A stretch of DNA of 64,000 nucleotides from Phoronis australis (lineage: Eukaryota > Phoronida > Phoronidae): the NCBI GenBank assembly GCA_002633005.1, contig NMRA01000224.1:187759-251758 (forward strand), written 5' to 3'. How positions within the stretch are numbered: the stretch's first letter is position 1; each line of letters starts with the position of its first letter. The notes beneath the pieces were generated by a model. The model made no database searches. It saw nothing but the letters and a program-made list of their open reading frames with translations, and was not told the origin of the DNA. Below, one piece after another: positions 48,028 through 60,343 of the stretch. Both the position numbers and the translations under genes were made by a program.

Positions 48028-48324
48028 GATAAGGTTTCATTGATATGACATTAAAAATTGATTTTTGCTCACTCTAACATCTTGATGAAAATCAAACATT
48101 AAGTTTTATTTCACGTTTAACACATTTTATTAATCTAGCAACAACAACCTAACATTTGGTGAAAATTCGAGAATTTCTAGCGTTAGAAAGAGTTTGCAAA
48201 ATAGAAAAATAATTAGAATAATTTTCTGTGAATAACTGAACAAGTTAGCGTCTAGTCAAAAGGAACTTATTTATTACAACTGCACTTCAATAATCTTAAT
48301 TTTCAAGCCACATTGGGATCCATT

Positions 48325-48724
48325 GCCCTGTTGCATGAAACAGTTCCAAATAGGGACTTAACTGAGTTCCCTAAATCTACTGCGGATTTGTGGGCTTGTG
48401 AAAACACCGATTGTCCTTTCTTATGTTGTTTTAGTCTCATTTTTGGCTTTGATACACACCCAGAGTAAACTCTAGATTGAATTCTCAATATCATTGAACA
48501 TAAACAGTAGGAATTTTTTCATGCAACGTCCCTAATTAAAGGACAAGGTCCCAATTATTTTGATTGAATTAAGGGCTCAACTTTTAGTTAGATTATAAAA
48601 AATGTCATTAGTCAAACAGGACCTCATAATAAAGATAAAAATATAACATCCAATGAAACAAATATGCAAAAGATTTAGGGAACGTAGGTGAGTCCCATTT
48701 TGGGACTGTTTCATGCAACCGGGC
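48325..48724. mobile_element. MITE with about 59-bp terminal inverted repeats
   Basis: The left end starts GCCCTGTTGCATGAAACAGT and the inverted right end starts GCCCGGTTGCATGAAACAGT. The two match over about 59 bp with roughly ten differences, including GTTCCCTAAATCT at the inner edge. The element is 400 bp with no coding capacity. An internal copy of TTTCATGCAAC near 48518 suggests rearrangement. The target duplication is not clear. It sits about 120 bp from the Harbinger remnant. Confidence 0.75.
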
Positions 48725-48842
48725 ACATGATCCCAGTCAACTCAGACTCGGACTCAGACTTGAAATATAACCAACCGCAGATTTTACATGAAGCACAACT
48801 GTCTAACTTTCCAGTCTAGTTGAGTACAGAGATTAGACATCA

Positions 48843-49363
48843 GAAGCGTGTTCAACAGCGCTAGCGTGTACTCGCGAACACAAGGAACAGCTCCTGAACA
48901 GCTGTGAGCGCTCACTGTGCGATCCATTATGGCGACTCTGAAGCAGATTGTGTTGAACGTCTTAGCCGATGAGCTTAACACCAACAGTCCTTCCTATGGC
49001 GTACTGAGCGATGACTATGATTAATCTTTGCCAATATTAATATTGGCAGCCCAAGAAAACTATGAAAGCTTTGGAACGACAAGAATCGAAAATTACATCG
49101 AGGAAACTGTTCCTCGCTACAGTGACCCGCAATTTAAATCGCACTTTCGGATGAGTCAGTCAACTTTTGAGGTTAGTTTTCGTGTTGCAGAACCATAATG
49201 GGTTCCTATGTTGCAGACGTGAAGCCTTCGCAGGACGCCACCTTGGAAACCTAAGCGAACATGCTCTCGAGGTTGTTTGCGAGCGCTCGCGAACGCGAAC
49301 ACAGCTGTTCAGGACGAGGGCGCTCAAATCGCTCGTGGGCGCTCACTTTATTGAACACGCTTC
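48843..49363 (+). mobile_element. Internally deleted PIF/Harbinger-like DNA transposon
   Basis: It is bounded by the 13-bp inverted repeats GAAGCGTGTTCAA (48843-48855) and TTGAACACGCTTC (49351-49363). Subterminal words also pair: TCCTGAACAGCTGTG near 48890 and its inverse CACAGCTGTTCAGGA near 49299. The interior carries the start of a transposase-like frame (see 48929-49198). At 0.52 kb it is far shorter than an autonomous element of 3 kb or more. No clean 3-bp target duplication was found at the flanks. Confidence 0.7.
48929..49198 (+). pseudogene. Harbinger (HARBI1-like) transposase N-terminal fragment
   Basis: ATG at 48929 opens a 31-codon frame (MATLKQIVLNVLADEL...) stopped by TAA. After a short gap, a second frame from 49055 reads ENYESFGTTRIENYIEETVP, RYSDPQFKSHFRMSQSTFEV and so on, to TAA at 49198. 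The block with RIENYIEETVPRYSD and FKSHFRMS..TFE is typical of the N-terminal part of animal HARBI1/PIF transposases. The DDE catalytic region is missing altogether, so the fragment cannot encode an active enzyme. Confidence 0.7.
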
Positions 49364-50921
49364 AGGGCCAATGTGGTCAGCAGTCTGCATAACAGCACAC
49401 CTGTGACACTAGCTATGGTCAGTTAGTGGCTGCATATCAGGTCCAACACAATACCCTATCCATTCAAACACAGAGCCTTAGGTCATGAGATCAAGATAAG
49501 GAGGGATAGCTGTGATCTATGGGAAGTCACTTATACAAAACTATCAACAGGTCAACACAGATTCATAATGGCATGCACCTCAAGACTCCAGAACCAAGCT
49601 GCGGCCCATCACCTGCCACTCACAGAAAAGGTCAACAATTTCAGTGTACGGCAAAAATCTTTAGTTCGGGAAACAAAACAGCGGACAGGTGAAATGTCAT
49701 TTTGTCAAATTTCTCAAACAAATTCAGGAAAATCTACTTTGCTTTTTAGCCTGGTTTGTTTGACATAAGTTGTAGAGCTCTGTTACCAAACAACTTGTGC
49801 AACAACAAGGCAAGACTGTGAAAAATAGAAATATGGCAGTTTTAGAAATTATTTTTGTCCCAAATTGAAGAGACTTCACTGTACTCAGTTTTCAAACTCC
49901 AGTTTTTACTTGGTATTTCACATCACTACCGGGAGCACTAGAAATATGCTAAATACCATCATAGATTACAGACAACAGACTCACAACTCCGACATTTTCT
50001 TGCATAGTATCCTAGAGGAGGCACCACTCTCCTAAATTACCAATTTCAGTTTCCGGGAAATTCTTGCATCTATTTTACCGTCCAGTACAACGAAAAAAAA
50101 ATATGTCGGCATTAAAACGCTGTTCAAAGTCTTCCAATAGTACAACTGTTGGTATCGTCCGTACTTTTGGCAACCCAACCACACGACAGCCAACCGTGAT
50201 TAGCAGAAGACGGAAGTAAAACTTGCTAATTTTGCCAGGTGTCGCTATTGAATAGTGACGTCATGGCTTATGTGTAAGATCACAGATTTTGTCTATTGAT
50301 ATTATACGGAGTTGGCGGTCCATGGTACTATTAGTCTGTGATACCATGACAAATTTTGACAGCATGACTCTTGCTAGATGTGAATAGACGGGTAATGATG
50401 GTTACGTGCATGAAAAAGACTACAGTTATGCAATAATGCATTAGCTAGGACCAGTATCTATTTTACTCCCAGTGCATTAGTCATTTCAGAAATGGAAAAA
50501 CGTCTCTTTAAGGAATTATTAAGTCTGAAATTGGTGAATCTTCGTGACAAAGCTGTAAAGACTTGTGCCGTTTTTAACTATGGTAAATAGCTCAAACAAC
50601 CCTAGGTTGTATCAGACAGTCACCAGAGACAGGAATCAGTCTAGCTTGAGGCCCAGGACATTAGCTTCAACTAAATCATATGCAATTGAAAGAGGGACCA
50701 CATAGCAATCAGTTGACTCTATACCTTCATAATCTACCAATTGGCCCATGTCAACAGACCCCTTTACAATGCACATACACTTGCAGTGGACCATATAGAT
50801 CTAGTTTTACCATTAAGTTTTACTTGACTGGGTCTCCACATTATAACACCTCAGGCCATCAACTAAGACTCAAATCTCAAGGTAATAACCTGCTTACCTT
50901 GCAAAGAGTCTAGAATCCCTA

Positions 50922-51120
50922 AATACACATTTATCCATACAATACACATTTATCCATACAATACACATTTATCCATACAATACACATTTATCCATACAAT
51001 ACACATTTATCCATATAATACACATTTATCCATACAATACACATTTATCCATACAATACACATTTATCCATACAATACACATTTATCCATACAATACACA
51101 TTTACACATACATAATACAC
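50922..51120. repeat. 19-bp minisatellite, about 10 units
   Basis: The unit AATACACATTTATCCATAC repeats head to tail about 10 times; the last units are diverged (TTTACACATAC). Confidence 0.95.
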
Positions 51121-51362
51121 ATTTTTGACACCTTCACCTTTTGTTACATTTGAAGTTGTTGCTTAAAAAAAATAATTTGAATTATCAGCAGGTGTACAAA
51201 GACGGTACTGACCTTATGAGTTCAGTCCCAGGTAAATCGTTAGTTCAACCACCTGGTAATCAGTTTCATTAATAATAACCACCTGTATGAACGACAACCT
51301 TGAACCCGCATATAGTCATATTCATACACTCAACTGGCAATAGTCAGATATAGCATGCTCAT

Positions 51363-51418
51363 ATTTTGAGAACCAGTTTGATGTCCATTATTCAGTGGAG
51401 AAAACTGGTTCTCAAAAT
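51363..51418. mobile_element. Miniature inverted-repeat element, copy 2 (56 bp)
   Basis: Perfect 17-bp arms, ATTTTGAGAACCAGTTT (51363-51379) and AAACTGGTTCTCAAAAT (51402-51418), surround a 22-nt loop. Read on the minus strand, it matches copy 1 at 19054-19105 through arms and loop (CTCCAnnGAATAAnnG..CATCAAAC). Confidence 0.65.
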
Positions 51419-53309
51419 CCAAATCCATGTTTTATCGGCATTACCCACTAAAGTTTAAACCTGTTACATCACATTTGGCATAACTCAACTTATATGTGAA
51501 AATTAATCTAAAGCCCTTATCACATCTTAGAGTTTATTTCTATAGTGAACTTGCAAAACATTGCCTAACCACTGTTTGCAAAGAATCTCATCCACAACTA
51601 ATGTAAACTGTGGAACAAAATAAACTACCAACATTATCCAATGTACTAGCCAAGTGAATCACTGTTCACCTAACACTAATAACCCACCAGACACCTGCAG
51701 CCAGGTTTACAGAATGGAGATAGTGCCAACATGTTGGCCAAGCTGTCTAATCACATCATTGGCAACAATTTTGCTTGTGTATGCCGGTAAGATCGCGAGC
51801 TTACAGTAACGGGAAAACACTCACCTCTCGCTTGCGTCACTGGGTGATCTCGCCAAACACTAAGAAACTAGTTTTGCACGAAGGCACCCCATCCCAGCAT
51901 GTTACCTACCACCTCCTGCCCTAGGCTCCCTGCAGTGGTTTATAGGTGTTCAACTCATGAATGAAGGTTTATAGCCTTGGTGATCTTATCAGGGTACTAA
52001 TAGCAGTGCAGCTTAGCACCTGGCGAACAAAGGCTCACCTCACGAGAAATCAACACACACAACACTTCGTCAAGTTTGTCAGGCTCAACTTAACAAACAA
52101 ACAAGAGATAAAGTTGGCTAATTCACAAATATTTCACAAACCTTCAAGTGGGAGCCAACCTGGACTACACATGTGTGTCCTGAGATTCAATTAAATGCCT
52201 TAAGATGATCCCATAAACTACAGTGACATACTTGACCTGATGTGATTTGACCTGCGGGCAAACAGGACGCATCTCTCACCTGCGCGTGTTGTAAGGTGTA
52301 AATCTTCGTCCAGGTATCAACAAATGTCCAATCCAAGTCAGTCTTACTAATACCTGAGAAAGTATCAAGTTATGGCATAAAGAATGTTTGCTTGCAAAAC
52401 TTACAAACCTCAGTGGGGGCAATATGCACACAGGGACCTGTAGGCTAATGTAAACTGCGCGACAATGGAGTTTTTTAGGAGGGCAAGCAATAAATAGGAG
52501 ATGGTTATTTTATTAGGGTCTGTTACCACAAGGGGACTTTGTTGGCAATATTTACACCTCATTGAGCCCATAGGGAAGCCACTTCTACCCTAGGCCATGG
52601 TGAACAAATATAGTCACTAACCATACAAACTACAGAGTAACATGAAACAAGTCATTAATTTGAAACTGGGATTCCAGTGTGAAATGTGCCTAACAAATGC
52701 AGGGATGCAGCCTGTATTTGGCAAACTATTTATTACACATTCCGGCAGTCAATTTATTTGTCTAGTTAATGGGTTTAAGCAGGGTGCTGAAAAAGAGCAA
52801 TCCAGGCTCTAACACACAAGTGTCAAAGAATGGGATCCATTTCAATGTGTTGTGCATGAATCAATTTTCATTAATATAAACTCAACAATGGCCAATTGAA
52901 AAAAGTCGAAAACAGTCTGACAACTTGTGAGGAAATGAAAATAAAACCCAACAAAGAACACGTGCCAACAATTCATTGCTTTGACCAAATAGTAACAATC
53001 TGTATAAACGCTATTGTAGAAAAGAATTTCAGTTTGCCAATCAAATGACTTGATGCCCAAATCAGAACATGAACCTCATATTAACAACACAAACCAATTC
53101 TACAGAGCTGCAATACAAAAACCACCTATTTTCCACAAAAAAATTCCCACATATGATAGTGGCCCTTATTTATTAAGCAGGGGATATTCCACGAGGGGAG
53201 TACTCCTAGGATTACACTCAGTGCTTACAATTGTCAAAATCTCAATCCGTAATTTAAAGGAGAAATTGACGCAGTTTTGCTGTCAATGTTGAATTCTCAA
53301 CGGAACAGC

Positions 53310-53620
53310 TTTAGGATAGAAACATTACCACACCTATCCGATCCTGAATGGTAGGCAAAAAAGCCAGCAACCAAAGTCACAGCCATTGCGTACATCTGGG
53401 GCACAAATACGCCACCTTTTAAATTGGCAATTTTAGGGCTAGCCAACCCCAAAAAACTCTGAAGTGTTTTCTTGAGTCGCTGATGGTTTTGATATTCTTG
53501 GTAAAAAAGGAAATCAATGTCGTGTCACTGTAAGGAATATTATGAGACTGATTTTGGGCCATAAGTGGCCTAATTCTTTTCCACTCCTTGACAACTAAAT
53601 AGTGAGGAAATGTAATTTTT
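53310..53620. repeat. Dispersed repeat, copy 1 (related to 63140-63330)
   Basis: It shares, in the same order and orientation with 63140-63330, AACATTACCAC, CCCATCCGATC/CCTATCCGATC, AAACTCTGAA, GTTTTCTTGA, GATGGTT and TTCTTGGT, then TTATGAGAC. The copies are considerably diverged, and the element type is unknown. Confidence 0.6.
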
Positions 53621-55342
53621 TAAGTTTAGAAATTTGACAAAATAAAACTCCATTTGTCCATGACACTGAGTGCTGAATAGGTGTTCTGCATTTCAACAGT
53701 GCTGAATACGTTTTTGGGACAACAGCACAATTTTATGATTGAAACTTCATAACACGTGCACACAGCATTGTTAAAACCCATCCCCTCCCACAAGCCACCA
53801 CCCAATTAATAACTAGAAAACAACCAGTTGTTATTTCTCACGCTGGGTTTGGGAAGATAAAATATGCTTTGAAGTTCTTACAGTTAGTAAACATCAGAGT
53901 AATCATTTTGAAATTGTGCATTCCTTAGTTTTCTGCTGATAGCATCCTCGCAGCTGTACCCTAAGGTCTGGCGTGTTCCATGCAAGAATTTGGGCTCACC
54001 ACATTGACAATCAATTTCAACTCTGAAAATTTGAACTCCGCCAAGTGACAAAGCCAATACGTAACCTGTCAATTGAACAACAGGAGTTTCCTACTACCCC
54101 TGTTTACCTACTTATAGTTGTGTTTACACCACTTGTGACTATTTACAAATAGAATTATTTTATTTCAAAACAAAAAATGACTCACTTCCGCCCATCACTG
54201 TCACTGTACTGTCCAGATTATTTACAGAACGGTTTCAGCCCCCCACGCAGATCTTTTATACATCTACCATGACTCAGGCCATCATGAAACTAGCAGAAGC
54301 CTTTTTGTTCACTGTGGTTAAGAATAGAGCAACACAAGCTGATCCCTTTTGATCAAACTCCAGACAGGTAACCAGCCTATCCCCACCAGGTATTTCTTAA
54401 ATACACAAGGGGTACTTGAGTACAATGTGACACAGACATGGTATGTGTTCAATAATCACAGCTAATGCCCCCAGTCACAGGTAGCAGTCAAACTCTTGTA
54501 CAATTACGCTCTAGTCAATTCCAAGCATCTCCCCTAGCCATACTGGAGTATGACAAGTCAGGGTGGCCAGAGTCAGTCTTAACACCGACACCTAAACTTT
54601 AATAGCTCACAACAAATTTCTCCACTGTGGCCATGAAAATTCAAAGAAAAAGTCAAGGTTGTTACTTTTTTGACAAGCAGACTCAAACTTAGTGGCCACA
54701 AGTATAGAAAATAAAGATATGTCTACATCTATGCCTGTCCCCTCAAAAACTGGTCAACTTTCTCTTACTCTGCAGTCATAACAAAATGTCATATTCTACA
54801 CCACCGCTTTAAAGAAGTACTCTAAGGTACGCAAGTACTCTAAGGTATGCAAGGCTTATGTATTGGTAAAAAGGGTAAAAAGGAATCCAAACTTGCGACA
54901 GGTGAGCCAGAGGTCTTCAAGATGACTGGTGACAAACAAAAGCACATCCTGATTGCCAGACTCCAGCTCAGGTCAACTGACAATAGCCTGCCAAATACAC
55001 TAAACCTCTCCCCATTCTCAGTGTTCACTACTCGAGTTCACTCTAAAGTGGAACAAAATTGTTTAAATGTCAAAAGAACAGATTGCATGTGAACTGTCTT
55101 ATTAAATGCTAACAGCGGGACAACAGGTCTGTGTGTTACTGGACTGACTAATACATCCAATTCGTTCTAAAGTCAGAGATTTACTGATTAAAAATTAACA
55201 AATTCATTGCATATTGTTAGCACAATTTTCAAAAACGAAAATCAAAACCAATGAGACCCAGTCCAATGTCAAACATTCATCAAAACAGTATCTACAAAAG
55301 ATGGCCTCACTATGACATGAAAGTGACATAATAGCATTTCAG

Positions 55343-55656
55343 AAAAAAAGTCAAATGGCTAAAACAGACCTACGCCCTGTCAACCTTAATTTATTTGCTT
55401 GTGGGGGCAATGCTAAGCTTCGTCTGCAACCCATAGAAAAACAGTACTATGAATTTAAAATAACTCTACCAGAACCAATCCTACCCCACGTTCAAGTGCC
55501 ATTAAAGGGTTCCTTCAAACCAGAACCCACAATCAAAGCGCAGAAACCAAAATTTCCAATCTTTCGAAATTTTAAGTCCCCACAACAAAATATTACGCCA
55601 ATACCTAAGGAACTTATCTGTGAAGCTCTTCTGTCAGAAAAAAGAACAAAATTCCC
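55343..55656 (+). CDS. Possible exon, Pro-rich peptide, unrecognised
   Basis: An open frame follows an AG (TAGCATTTCAG|) and ends at a possible donor, TTCCC|GTAGGT, next to an in-frame TAG. The peptide begins MAKTDLRPVNLNLFACGGNA and includes LPEPILPHVQVPLKGSF and FPIFRNFKSPQQNITPIPKE, which looks more protein-like than random frames here. However, joining this donor to the acceptor at 56902 would give a stop codon at once, so it cannot be the neighbouring exon in that frame. It may be chance, an alternative exon or an old retro-fragment. Confidence 0.2.
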
Positions 55657-55660
55657 GTAG

Positions 55661-56901
55661 GTTACACAAAATAATAACTTTGGGTTGACAGAAGTTTTAA
55701 CACAATTCCGACATGTGTGTACTGGAGTCTTTCTACGTAGCAATCAGATTCTTAGGCCAATGCTGAAGTGAACTAGCACTTTTGGAAGTTTAAGACCCGA
55801 TCACCTGGCACATACATTTTGATTGGTCTTGTGGTTTTAATGCGATACACTAGTGAACTGTATTGGTGCTATTAGCAGCGTTTATGCGTGAAATTTCATT
55901 TCAGCTATTTCTTAGCTATTTTTACACTTATTGTTAAACGACAATTTGTGACTATTTACATGATGATTTTCTCCGCTATTTCTCCAGTATTTTACAACGC
56001 GCCAAGTAAGGGGATTTCGCTGCTCTCGTTATCTCCATGGCCACAAAATTGTTTAGTGCTCCAAGGCAAATGGCATGACACATGTCCTGAAGTGCCATGA
56101 GTTTGTACCCCAAGTGCAGCTGTCACATTTTACTCAAGTAAAATACACTATTTTTATCCTGTAACGAATGGCGATTAAAAATGCTATGTCTCATTGAACT
56201 GTGAATATACAAATGAAGTACCAGTTTACAGACCACCCCCGGGTCTTCTGGTGTGCAGGAAACCATCCGAGAACCAGTTAACATTACAATCTTGTGAAAG
56301 TCTTGTTTTGCTAGACTATTTTTATGTAAATGAGTATGGTAATATGTCATCATTACCTTAATGAAACAAGGCACAGTTGTTATTATTTGTTCATTTCACT
56401 ACCAAATAACAATTGCATAATATTTGGAATTACTAGGGTCATCTATATGCTCACACAAGTTCTTAACTGTATCAGTTGTGCTGTTTTCTTAACACTGCAA
56501 TTTATTTACAAATTGTTTCAGAAAATCTTTTCCTGATTATAATTGTGCACACAGTTCTCCAGGAAGTCACAAGGTGGCACTTGCTACAAATTTAAATATT
56601 CACGGTTTTAATGAGACATAGCATCTTTAAAGTTTGGATTTTACTTGGTATGTCATGACGATTAAAATAACGATCAAAATGTTGATTAAAACATCCATGC
56701 AAACAGGTCTAGTGAAACAACCAGCTTGTGATATCTTGTAGGCATGTTAGGACGCTATCTTGGAAACTTAAAACCCGACCGCCAGGCGTTGTGAAGGGCC
56801 AAAGTTGGAAAAGCGCACACTATATAGCACACTATATAGCGTTAGGCAGAAAAAGGACAAACAGTGACTTCACTTTACTAACCCCTTCAATCCTGCTGCA
56901 G
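55661..56901. other. Probable intron before the terminal exon at 56902
   Basis: AT-rich sequence with no supported exon. It ends in a good acceptor tract, TTCACTTTACTAACCCCTTC followed by AATCCTGCTGCAG. A short tandem of CACACTATATAG lies near 56816-56840. Confidence 0.5.
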
Positions 56902-58224
56902 GTTCTAGATGACCACCCATCTCAAGCAAGCACAACTGAAGACAGCGTGTGCCAAGATGCACATACTCAATACAGGCTTCAGCAATACCATCAAAATATA
57001 TTCGACATCCAAAAAAGTCACCTGGCAACCAGTGACATTGACAAGTACCGGGACAGTGACATTTATAAAGAATCGTTATTGGTATTCAATCCTTTGGGAG
57101 AAAATGGACTAACCACAGGAAGTGTGATAACACAACAGATGATGAACGACATGAATGATGACGAGATAAATATCTCTGCGGTCAACGGTATTCGAAATCA
57201 CAGAATTACGTCAAAGAACGAACCAGAAACATGCAGACTTAGAGAACAGGAACAACCAGCGCCACCTGAAAACATCACTAGCAACTGCGAAAGTACAGAC
57301 AGTGAGGACTTCAAAAAGAAAATGAGCACTGAACTTCATGAACAGAATACAGAAAGAGAAACTTCAAGAAACAAATCGTTCCAAGAACTTCATTTAGTTG
57401 AGTTAGAAGCCAAAACAAGTTGTGATGAAGCAATAGTGCAGGAAAATGTAACGGAAGTCACACACATGAAATCAGCTACAGAGGAGGAAGTCTTATTAAT
57501 GACAACCAATGACACGGGCGCAGTGTTGGCTAATGACAGTGAAGCTGGAGGCAAGCTGGACAACTACACGCAGCCTGAGCAGACAGGTAGCGACCCCTGT
57601 TGGACAATGGATGAAGTGAGCCAAGAGAATACAAACAACTCCAGGCGATCAGCAGAGTCAAAGATGAAACAAATCACAAATACTGACGTACAACAAAAAT
57701 TTACCAAACGAGTTAATACCAACAGGAACTGTACAACGTATAGTGAAAATCCGATAAAATGGCAAACTTCTATGAAGCCTACAAAGAAGCGAACTATTAC
57801 CAAAAGAGTTGACAAGAAAGACTGGCAGACTACAACGAATGAAGAAACTTTGACATGTGAAGAATCCCAAGTCAATGAAAGTCACAGGCCCACTGCAAAA
57901 ACAAATAGTTCCCAGAATGTCGACCTCAACAAATTGCCCAATGCAATGCGAAACAAGACCATGTTAAATAATGATGTGGAAAATCGAGGCAAGAAACTCT
58001 ATGAACTAAGACAGAGTCACACCTGGCGACTGCCCAAGATTGCTGCGCGTACAGCCAGATGTCAGCAAGAATGGCACCGAGGTGAGACGGGGTCAGAGCA
58101 CAGCAGTCGGCTGGCCGTTCGCTTGCAATGGGAAATGGAAAAACTCTCAGTCTTGGCAAAAACAGCTACTGCAGTCTACCCAGACATAAATGAATATGAT
58201 AATGGACGTGACTCATCTAATTAA
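56902..58224 (+). CDS. Terminal coding exon of an unrecognised hydrophilic protein
   Basis: One frame stays open for 440 codons, from the acceptor CCTGCTGCAG|GTT to TAA at 58222-58224, in DNA where frames rarely pass 100 codons. The frame also runs upstream of the AG, but those codons start from no ATG and look intronic, so I place the start at 56902, phase 0. The peptide begins VLDDHPSQASTTEDSVCQDA. It is rich in Glu, Lys, Asn, Thr and Ser, with no membrane segment and little predicted globular order. The basic C-terminal part (WRLPKIAARTARCQQEWHRG, later LAVRLQWEMEKLSVLAKTAT) could form a helix. It ends in PDINEYDNGRDSSN. I recognise no domain. There is no obvious AATAAA on the plus strand in the next 700 nt. 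It is probably the last exon of a plus-strand gene whose upstream exons lie before 56.9 kb. Confidence 0.65.
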   Translation, partial: VLDDHPSQASTTEDSVCQDAHTQYRLQQYHQNIFDIQKSHLATSDIDKYRDSDIYKESLLVFNPLGENGLTTGSVITQQMMNDMNDDEINISAVNGIRNHRITSKNEPETCRLREQEQPAPPENITSNCESTDSEDFKKKMSTELHEQNTERETSRNKSFQELHLVELEAKTSCDEAIVQENVTEVTHMKSATEEEVLLMTTNDTGAVLANDSEAGGKLDNYTQPEQTGSDPCWTMDEVSQENTNNSRRSAESKMKQITNTDVQQKFTKRVNTNRNCTTYSENPIKWQTSMKPTKKRTITKRVDKKDWQTTTNEETLTCEESQVNESHRPTAKTNSSQNVDLNKLPNAMRNKTMLNNDVENRGKKLYELRQSHTWRLPKIAARTARCQQEWHRGETGSEHSSRLAVRLQWEMEKLSVLAKTATAVYPDINEYDNGRDSSN

Positions 58225-60343
58225 CACGGCGTTTCAGACTGTTCACTGAAAACAGTGTGCAGTTACACAAATTGGATCAACCTAAATGAGGACTACTGAC
58301 TATAAATTAGCACTGATTTACTTGATTGAGTCAGACGTCAACAGGATATAACATTGAAGAAACAAACGTGTTGGGTTTCTTATCGAACACACAGTACTGC
58401 ACTAGTCATCCCTTGGTGAGAATCCCTCTTCCATTTCAGGTATACAAATGTTGACATTCTTACAAGTTTCTTTGTCTAGCTAGTTCACTTAAGGCAGTTA
58501 ACTAAGTAATTAATACACTGCAATGGTTATCACAAGAGTATCAATGGTTATCACACAAGTATCAACCAAATCACTAGCAGACAATTACAATGATAACATT
58601 CAGTTTGGCTTTAACTTGGACCTTAAGTCATGTAAGGGTTCGGTCTTGTTGCAGCCACTCAAATTTTGAGACCAAAAATCTGAAAACTAAGACATCACTT
58701 GAGCTGAGCTACGCAATGAAAGTGATTGTGTTGTACTCAATCATAATGCTCTATACAACACTGACAAGTTTATTCTCACGCAAAATAGTCTCGAATAGGT
58801 GTCCCCACCCTTCAATAGGTGTCCCCACCCGTAAAAAAAGTTCATCATCTTTATCAAAGCCTAACACGCAACACCGCCTGAGATTCACTTAAATCATCAC
58901 TTCCTTAGTCGAGAATGCATTAGAAACCAGCTTGCCTATATAAAGCTGGGAGGAAGTACTTATCGGATCCTGCTCAATGCTTGTGCAGTCAAGTTTATAT
59001 ACCAGTATGCAGTCAGCTGGCAGATACTCAAAATACGGTCAGCAGCCATTTTTTTATAAACAACAAAGCAAAACCGGCTACTTCAGAACCTCAAAACTCT
59101 ATTTGCGGACAGCATTTAAAGTCATATCATGAAACTTGTACCGAAATGAAGATCACCCGCCAACTTCACAGAAGCCAGAAATTTGTAACCACAGCATTCA
59201 TCTATAGCACCTACTCTGTTTGTTAAAACTGGCAGTTTTAAGTAAACTAGCTATTAACGTCATCTATTAGCAGCATGAACACAGCGTTTAATTTGATTAC
59301 ATTTCATTCATGTTTTAAACAGAGGAATCCAAAGTCGTGTATTTGAATGGACCGCACTTCTACAACTGCTTGGCCACCAGTTGTGACTCCGTTGTGGGGA
59401 CACTCAGTTGATTGGACACAAGGTGCATTTGAGGCAACTTGCACTAATTTAAGTGTTCATCTGGATATAGCATTAGACTACCTTATCAATGAATATCAAA
59501 GCCCAGTTGTCTATGACAGGACGAGTGGGAGATATGAAAAGGAATGAAAAAAGTTTTTAAGGCAGTCGGTCAAGACGATCAGTGAAATACGGAAAATCTA
59601 TTGTTGATTTTAAACATGCAGCAAAAGATCCATCCTTTTTAGCAAATAATTTTGGTGCCCGAAGACAGAGTTTGTAGAACAACCATTGCCTTGCCACGCC
59701 ATCACTAGTGCACAACTCAGAACACTGGTAAGCTTTGTTTTTGTGGAAAGCTAAAACAGCAAGAGTGAAATCAACACCTAAACTTTTCATTGACAAATTC
59801 ACAACTGCTTGGCTGAGGGCTCCTGAAAAATTAGGTCGTCAACCCCTTTAAGAGAATAAGAAAAACGAAACCCTATTATTTTAGAGTGTGTTAAAAACAA
59901 TGAAGTGTTTGTTGGGTACTGGTCTACTTTCCCCTCAAAACGCATCATTGAGAGGAATTCTAAACCTTACAAAATGATAAACGTATTCGTTACACTAAAA
60001 TTATATCTAATGATGCAAATTCACTCTGGAAAGCAGTGTCGCTTTTCGCCTAATTACATCTAGCCTCTATTTGCCTGTTTCAATTGTTGACTTGCCTGTT
60101 TCAACCTTGGAATCTTACTCAATTCATTAACATTGAACAAACTACAATCACCCCAACAAATCTACATCAAAAAATGAATTTTAGTAGCGATAATCCTGTA
60201 GAAAATTACTCAATCCTTAGCCTTCCATGGGGAATTTAGTCCAAAAAAGCAAATAATTTTATAGCTTTGAAACGACAAAGAGGGATGATGCCGTTCTGTT
60301 ATTTTGCCGTCAGATTTATGGAGAGCAATAAAATCGGGCGGAT

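Larger units (their letters stand above)
44029..55342. other. Repeat-rich stretch with transposon remnants, no gene confirmed
   Basis: This may be intronic to a plus-strand gene running from about 43.8 to 58.2 kb, but no exon between could be supported well. Weak candidates are open stretches ending at possible donors near 46818 (CTGCCAG|GTGGTA) and 50880 (CTCAAG|GTAATA). It contains a foldback pair (47.9 kb), a MITE (48.3-48.7 kb), a Harbinger remnant (48.8-49.4 kb), a 19-bp minisatellite (50.9-51.1 kb) and the second miniature hairpin element (51.4 kb). Confidence 0.45.

Noticed and set aside
55343-58224. Direct splicing of the 55343-55656 frame to the 56902 exon
   Set aside because: The donor at 55657 is in phase 2, and joining it to 56902 gives an immediate stop codon, so the two cannot be consecutive exons as read.
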